Source: Myxococcales bacterium (lineage in GTDB: Bacteria; Myxococcota_A; Polyangia; Fen-1088). From it: a stretch of 5,043 bases of DNA. Positions 1 through 5,043 of this stretch are shown in pieces; within the stretch, counting starts at the first letter, position 1, and every line of letters starts with the position of its first letter. Where the stretch lies: NCBI GenBank assembly GCA_003170035.1, contig PMZX01000498.1, positions 1-5,043 of the forward strand. The letters run 5' to 3'. Under the pieces are notes generated by a model. The model saw nothing but the letters and a program-made list of their open reading frames with translations. It did no database searches and was not told the origin of the DNA. The position numbers and the translations under genes were made by a program.

Positions 1-276
1 CCCGAGGACCACTGGGTGCTACACCAGGCAGCGCGAGAGCACAGCCGGGCCGGCCACGATGATCGCGCGGCCGAACTTTTCGAACAGGCACTACGCTTCG
101 ACCGCGACGGCTGTCACCAGACTTTGGTCGACTACGGCGATCTTCTCCGTCGGGTCGGCCGCATCGGGGACGCGGTTCGCATGTACCGCAAGGCTGTGGC
201 GGCTTGTCCCAACGACGTGGAATGGCGGCGCACCCTGCGCGACGCCGAGCGCGAGTTGATGAGCGCGCCAAGCTAG
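1..276 (+). CDS. TPR-repeat protein, C-terminal part (5' end outside window)
   Basis: The reading frame is open from the first base of the window to a TAG at 274-276, giving 91 visible residues. The residues fit two helical-hairpin tetratricopeptide repeats: a first one around visible residues 10-34 (AGHDDRAAELFEQALRFD) and a second around 40-70 (LLRRVGRIGDAVRMYRKAV), followed by a short charged C-terminal helix. TPRs are protein-protein interaction scaffolds, so the partner and the cellular role cannot be read from this fragment. The frame stays open upstream and the first repeat starts almost at once, so I treat it as the tail of a longer protein. A GTG at 16-18 preceded by GAGG (4-7) could instead start a free-standing 86-residue protein. 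The gene converges on pgl and their stop codons overlap. The TPR assignment is fairly sure; the full product is unknown. Confidence 0.7.
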   Translation, partial: PEDHWVLHQAAREHSRAGHDDRAAELFEQALRFDRDGCHQTLVDYGDLLRRVGRIGDAVRMYRKAVAACPNDVEWRRTLRDAERELMSAPS

Positions 277-1021
277 CTCGATCCCTCGGCGGCGGCGCGG
301 TCCAGGTACCAACCTAGGCTGCCGTCCTCGGCCGGTCTGATGCCCACGATGGGATGTGCCTGTACGTCGTCGGGCGCGCGCGCGGCAGCGATCAGGGCTG
401 CGTGCTTGCTGGCCCCGGTGACCAGTACGGCTGCAAAGCGGGCGGCGCAGAGAACGGGGTAGGTCAGGGTCATGCGCGGGCGTGGCGCCAGCACGTGCTC
501 GCCGTCGTTGAGCCGCACCCAGGCTTGGCGCTCGTCGAGAGCAGGCGAGTGCGGAAACAGGCTGGCGGTGTGCCCATCAGGACCCATGCCCAGGACGGCG
601 GCATCGAGACGGCCGCTGGCAAGAGCCTGGCGCAGATCGGCCTCATAGCGACGGTTCCCGTCGGGCAGGTCGACCGGCATGGGATGGACCTGGGCAGGAG
701 GAATAGGCACCTTGTCGACCAGCGCGGATCGGATCATGGCGAAGTTCAGCCGAGGATCGTTCTCGGGCACGCAGCGCTCGTCGACCAGCCACAGGTGCGT
801 ATGGGCCCATCCGTTCGGGGCATAGCGCACATCCGTTGCCAAGAGTTGGTAGAGTCTCTGCGGGCTGGTGCCGCCCGAGAGGGCCAGGTGTACGGTGCCC
901 GCCTCACGAATCCGCTGGTGCAGAGTTCGGACGAGATCATCGACCAACCGTTTCGCCACGGCTTCCGGCGACACCTCGATCACCAGTCGGCCGCGCAGCC
1001 CGCGAAGATCGCCCTGCGCGC

Positions 1022-1025
<4 letters not shown>
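273..1025 (-). CDS. pgl: 6-phosphogluconolactonase
   Basis: This cytosolic enzyme hydrolyses 6-phosphoglucono-1,5-lactone to 6-phosphogluconate, the second step of the oxidative pentose phosphate/Entner-Doudoroff entry. The product has 250 residues, normal for the DevB/Pgl family (about 230-260). Family motifs appear in order: LSGGTSP at 49-55, DERCVPEND at 82-90, the signature LGMGPDGHTASLFP at 145-158, RMTLTYP at 184-190, VTGASKHAAL at 202-211 and a C-terminal WYLDRAAA at 239-246. I chose the ATG at 1023-1025 because it overlaps the zwf stop as ATGA; the longer in-frame start at 1094 would run 73 bases into zwf and adds residues with no family match. No good Shine-Dalgarno sequence precedes the start (the upstream stretch is zwf coding sequence), so translation is probably coupled to zwf. 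The TAG stop interlocks with that of the convergent TPR gene. All motifs look intact. Confidence 0.95.
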
Positions 1026-2602
<1,577 letters not shown>

Positions 2603-2611
2603 AGCGTCTCG

Positions 2612-2625
2612 CGCCTGCGCAGGCG
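2612..2625. repeat. 14-bp perfect palindrome in the gap before zwf
   Basis: CGCCTGCGCAGGCG is its own reverse complement and sits in the 45-nt gap between the beta-CASP gene and zwf, ending 9 nt before the zwf ATG. In RNA it could fold as a 5-bp stem (CGCCT/AGGCG) with a GCGC loop, and outer CT/AG pairing could form across a 2-nt bulge. It then lies right where the zwf ribosome site should be. It has no U-tract, so it is not a convincing intrinsic terminator. It may be an operator for a dimeric regulator, a translation-modulating hairpin, or chance in GC-rich DNA. Confidence 0.35.
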
Positions 2626-2647
2626 AGGCAAGGAGTTGAGCGGGGGT

Positions 2648-4054
2648 CTACACCCGAATCTTCTCGTCCGGTCCGGGAGCCGACACCGTGGCAAATCCGC
2701 GCTCGGTCAGCTCGGCAATCAACGCCGCTTGCGCCGGGGGCTCGCCATGGACCAGCAGCACCTGCCGGAGATTGCCCTGGCTGCGCACGCCCTCGGCGAA
2801 GTCGATGAGATCCTTCTGGTCGGCGTGCGCGGAAAAGCCGTTGAGCACCACCACCTCGGCGGCCAGTCGGCGCATGACCCCGAAGATCTTCACCTCGCGC
2901 TGGCGCTCCACGATGCGGCGGCCGAGGGTGTGCTGCGCCTGATAGCCGACGATGAGAATGGTGTTGCGCGGATCCTCGATGCCTTCGCGCAGGTGATGCA
3001 GGACGCGGCCTGCTTCACACATGCCGCTGGCCGAGATCACGATGAACGGCCCGGCGCTGGCGGCGAGGGCTTTCGATTCCTCCTTGTCAGACACGTAGTG
3101 GAGGCCGTCGAAGGCGAAGGGCGAGTCGCCGCTCACCAGCAGGGAGTAGGTTTGCTTGTCGTAGCACTCGGGGTGCATCTTGAAGACGTCGGTGAGCTTC
3201 ACGGTGAGCGGTGAGTCCACGTACACGGGCAGGGCAGGCACCTGGTTGGCCTTGCGCAGGCGTTTCAACGAATAGACGACTTCCTGCGCCCGTTCGAGGG
3301 CAAACGACGGGATGATGACCTTGCCACCGCGCTTGGCGGTGCGATTGATCGCGGCGGCGAGGGCGACGTCAACCTCCTCGATGGGCGCGTGGCGTCGGTC
3401 GCCATAGGTGCTCTCCATGATAAGACAGTTGACTCCGCCGGGGATCTCCGGCTCGCGCAGAATCGGCAGCCCTTTGCGGCCCAGGTCCACCGCAAAGGCG
3501 ATGCGCGTGTCGTCTTCATCGATGTCCAGCACCACCACCGCGCTGCCCAGCACGTGGCCCGCATCCAAGAACTTGAGCACGACGCCGGGCGCGATCTCCT
3601 GGCTGAGTCGGTAGGGCAAGGCCACCATCTGGCCGAGCAGGGCGGTGACATCACCGTGGTCGTAGAGCGGTTCGGCCGGCTCCATGTCCAGGTGTTCGCG
3701 TTCGATCAGCTTCTGGATGTGACGGGCGTCAGACTCCTGAATCATAGCTGCGTCGAGCAGCATGGGCCCGCACAGGTCGCGCGTTGCCGGCGTAGCATAG
3801 ATGGGCCCGCGGTAGCCTCGCTTGGCGAGCAGGGGCAGGGCACCGGCGTGATCGATGTGCGCGTGAGACAGCACGACCGCATCGAGGTCATCGATGGGCA
3901 CATGTTGGGCGATGGCGCGGTTCTGTTGTGCGGTTTCCTTGCGGCGGCCCTGGTACAGGCCGCAATCAAGCAGGATGGTCGCCCGCGACGTCCGCACCAG
4001 GTGCTTGGAACCGGTCACCTGGCGGGCGGCCCCGATGCATTGAATCTCGATCAA
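2648..4054 (-). CDS. MBL-fold/beta-CASP RNA metallo-hydrolase
   Basis: This is a 468-residue metallo-beta-lactamase-fold protein with a beta-CASP insert, the arrangement of CPSF73/RNase J-type and bacterial TTHA0252-like ribonucleases; it is expected to be a cytosolic, two-zinc RNA endo- or exonuclease. Metal motifs are complete: HAHIDH at 64-69, H167 in DAGHVLGS, D190 in AVDLG (commonly SGDLG) and H436 in LVHGE. The beta-CASP motifs follow: A at E214 in ESTYGDR, B at H353/H354 after SASGMCEAGR, and C at H410 in GFSAHAD. No signal peptide or membrane segment is seen. The start is TTG at 4052-4054, which overlaps the LOG stop as TTGA and lies 6 nt after a strong AAGGAG; the next Met is far inside the MBL domain. 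The fold and catalytic competence are clear, while the RNA substrate is unknown. The family is often annotated simply as 'MBL fold metallo-hydrolase'. Confidence 0.93.
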   Translation of the reverse strand: MIEIQCIGAARQVTGSKHLVRTSRATILLDCGLYQGRRKETAQQNRAIAQHVPIDDLDAVVLSHAHIDHAGALPLLAKRGYRGPIYATPATRDLCGPMLLDAAMIQESDARHIQKLIEREHLDMEPAEPLYDHGDVTALLGQMVALPYRLSQEIAPGVVLKFLDAGHVLGSAVVVLDIDEDDTRIAFAVDLGRKGLPILREPEIPGGVNCLIMESTYGDRRHAPIEEVDVALAAAINRTAKRGGKVIIPSFALERAQEVVYSLKRLRKANQVPALPVYVDSPLTVKLTDVFKMHPECYDKQTYSLLVSGDSPFAFDGLHYVSDKEESKALAASAGPFIVISASGMCEAGRVLHHLREGIEDPRNTILIVGYQAQHTLGRRIVERQREVKIFGVMRRLAAEVVVLNGFSAHADQKDLIDFAEGVRSQGNLRQVLLVHGEPPAQAALIAELTERGFATVSAPGPDEKIRV

Positions 4055-4857
4055 TCGCCACTCCTTTGATAGAGCCAGGTGGTCGCATTGCGGGAGGTGA
4101 GCGAGCGCGCGAACGCCGGCGCCTGCAGTTCGGAGGCGATTCCTTCGGTGAGCACGCTGAGTGCAGTCTTCGGATCGTCGGCGAAGCGGAAGAGATCTAG
4201 GTCCTCCTGGTTGATCATCCCGTAGTGGACCAGGGCATCGAAGTTGATGATCTCCTTCCAGTAGCTGGTGCCGAACAAGAGAACCACGATCCGGCGGTCC
4301 AACTTTTGGGTTTGCGCCAGGGTCAGGATCTCGGACATTTCATCGAGGGTGCCGAAGCCCCCGGGAAAGACGGCGATGGCGCGCGCCATGTGGGCGAACC
4401 AGAGCTTGCGCATGAAGAAGTAGCGGAACTCGAAGGATAGCTCGGGCGTCACGTAGGGGTTGGTGTGCTGCTCCTCGGGCAAACTGATGTTGAACCCAAC
4501 CGTCCGTCCGCCCGCTTCGGAGGCACCGCGGTTGGCGGCCTCCATGATTCCCCCGCCGCCACCCGTACACACCACCAGGCGTCCCGGACCCGCGGGTTGG
4601 CTGGCGGACCAGGAGGTCAGCAAGCGGGCCAGGGTGCGTGCGTCTTCGTAGTAGCGGCCGAGCGGCCCCTTGGGGTCGAGACGGGCGGAGCCGAAGAACA
4701 CGACGGTGCCCCCAATCCCCTGGCGCGCGAAGCGCTGCATGGGCTCGAGGTACTCGGCCAGGATGCGCAGCGGGCGCGCGTCGTCGGAAGCAATGAACTC
4801 CTCATTCTTGTAGGCAAGAGGATTGTGGGCCGTGGGGGGCGGTGGGGTTTCCTTCAT
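4051..4857 (-). CDS. LOG-family (TIGR00730-type) Rossmann-fold protein, probable nucleotide phosphoribohydrolase
   Basis: This 268-residue cytosolic protein belongs to the LOG ('lysine decarboxylase-like') family. Characterised members cleave nucleoside 5'-monophosphates, or cytokinin nucleotides, to the free base and ribose 5-phosphate; the old lysine decarboxylase name is not supported. Visible motifs are FFGSARL at 54-60, TGGGGGIMEAANRGA at 98-112, MRK at 149-151 (catalytic R150) and PGGFGTLDE at 165-173 (catalytic E173). The N-terminus has a short proline run (residues 5-8) and a helical stretch before the Rossmann core. I chose the ATG at 4855-4857 because AGGGAG stands 6 nt upstream and the preceding gene stops 16 nt before it. 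A longer TTG start at 4905 would overlap that gene by 32 nt. The stop overlaps the beta-CASP start. Family and catalytic motifs are certain; the true substrate is not. Confidence 0.9.
   Translation of the reverse strand: MKETPPPPTAHNPLAYKNEEFIASDDARPLRILAEYLEPMQRFARQGIGGTVVFFGSARLDPKGPLGRYYEDARTLARLLTSWSASQPAGPGRLVVCTGGGGGIMEAANRGASEAGGRTVGFNISLPEEQHTNPYVTPELSFEFRYFFMRKLWFAHMARAIAVFPGGFGTLDEMSEILTLAQTQKLDRRIVVLLFGTSYWKEIINFDALVHYGMINQEDLDLFRFADDPKTALSVLTEGIASELQAPAFARSLTSRNATTWLYQRSGD
4061..4066 (-). promoter_or_regulatory. Strong Shine-Dalgarno site fixing a TTG start
   Basis: AAGGAG on the minus strand lies inside the last codons of the LOG gene, 6 nt before the TTG of the beta-CASP gene. 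It is the best ribosome-binding site in the window and decides the non-ATG start, since no ATG or GTG is available nearby in that frame. It suggests the beta-CASP protein is made efficiently by its own initiation as well as by coupling to LOG translation. Confidence 0.8.
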
Positions 4858-4863
4858 GAGAGT

Positions 4864-4869
4864 CTCCCT
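4864..4869 (-). promoter_or_regulatory. Shine-Dalgarno site of the LOG gene
   Basis: AGGGAG on the minus strand lies in the 16-nt gap after the DUF2279-like gene and 6 nt before the ATG at 4857. It favours this ATG over the in-frame TTG at 4905, which would begin inside the upstream gene. Confidence 0.65.
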
Positions 4870-4873
4870 GTCA

Positions 4874-5043
4874 TCAAAGTAGATATCGGTCGACAAGCCA
4901 CGCAACTAATGTTCCCGTGGCTGTACCGATGGCGTCCCAGGTCAGGTCGCGCCAGGAGAATCCCCTCCCGCGGTCCTGGTCGTAGACTTCCTTGGCGATT
5001 CCTGCCGAGAGCGCGATGCCGGCGCCTGAGAGCACCCGGATGC
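4874..5043 (-). CDS. DUF2279/YfiM-like protein, C-terminal fragment (5' end outside window)
   Basis: A frame open to the right edge of the window and too short to stand out as a full ORF encodes 55 residues ending in a TGA at 4874-4876. It contains a small-residue-rich stretch (LSGAGIALSAGIAKEVYD) followed by FSWRDLTWDAIGTATG and a hydrophobic end. The spacing of G..KE..D, then S..DL..D..G, resembles the C-terminus of YfiM/DUF2279 proteins, which are predicted envelope or periplasmic lipoproteins of unknown function; this match is from memory of the family pattern. Its end lies 16 nt before the LOG ATG, so it is probably co-transcribed with the cluster. The signal peptide or lipobox that would confirm the location lies outside the window. 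A VanZ-like membrane protein is an alternative. Confidence 0.6.
   Translation of the reverse strand, partial: IRVLSGAGIALSAGIAKEVYDQDRGRGFSWRDLTWDAIGTATGTLVAWLVDRYLL

Noticed and set aside
277..330. Terminator for the minus-strand cluster or the TPR gene near their convergent ends
   Set aside because: Only short palindromes such as CCTAGG are present; no stable stem followed by a T-run on either strand.
4880..4902. Possible promoter on the minus strand before the LOG gene (TATCTA as a -10)
   Set aside because: No fitting -35 at 16-18 nt (the best candidate matches only two of six positions), and the region codes for the end of the upstream protein.
4051..4905. Longer LOG protein starting at the TTG at 4905
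   Set aside because: It would overlap the upstream gene by 32 nt, whereas the ATG at 4857 has AGGGAG at good spacing.

Overview
The window is GC-rich bacterial DNA that is almost entirely coding. It carries one tightly packed minus-strand gene cluster and the end of a convergent plus-strand gene. The gene content (a YfiM/DUF2279-like protein, a LOG-family protein, a beta-CASP metallo-hydrolase, and zwf followed by pgl) and the base composition suggest a proteobacterium, perhaps an environmental gammaproteobacterium. This taxonomic guess is weak because no rRNA or other marker gene is present.

Layout from left to right: 1-276 (+) is the C-terminal end of a TPR-repeat protein. It meets the minus-strand cluster tail to tail, and the two stop codons interlock in a 4-bp CTAG. 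Then, on the minus strand, read in the direction of transcription from right to left: the C-terminus of a DUF2279/YfiM-like protein (4874-5043, cut by the window edge); a LOG-family Rossmann-fold protein (4051-4857); an MBL-fold/beta-CASP RNA-type metallo-hydrolase (2648-4054); glucose-6-phosphate dehydrogenase zwf (1022-2602); and 6-phosphogluconolactonase pgl (273-1025). Successive junctions are a 16-nt gap, a 4-nt overlap (TTGA), a 45-nt gap and a 4-nt overlap (ATGA). This is what one polycistronic transcript with translational coupling would look like.

Functionally, zwf and pgl supply the first two steps of the oxidative pentose phosphate or Entner-Doudoroff route (glucose-6-phosphate to 6-phosphogluconate, with NADPH). 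If the LOG protein is a nucleotide phosphoribohydrolase like its characterised relatives, it would release ribose 5-phosphate from nucleoside monophosphates. The beta-CASP protein would act on RNA. A link between RNA/nucleotide salvage and pentose phosphate metabolism is a reasonable inference from the layout but is not shown by the sequence. I see no mobile element, tRNA/rRNA, CRISPR array or convincing terminator, and no clearly new system. The notable points are the compact junctions, a well-supported TTG start, an intercistronic palindrome before zwf, and a few substitutions in zwf motifs.
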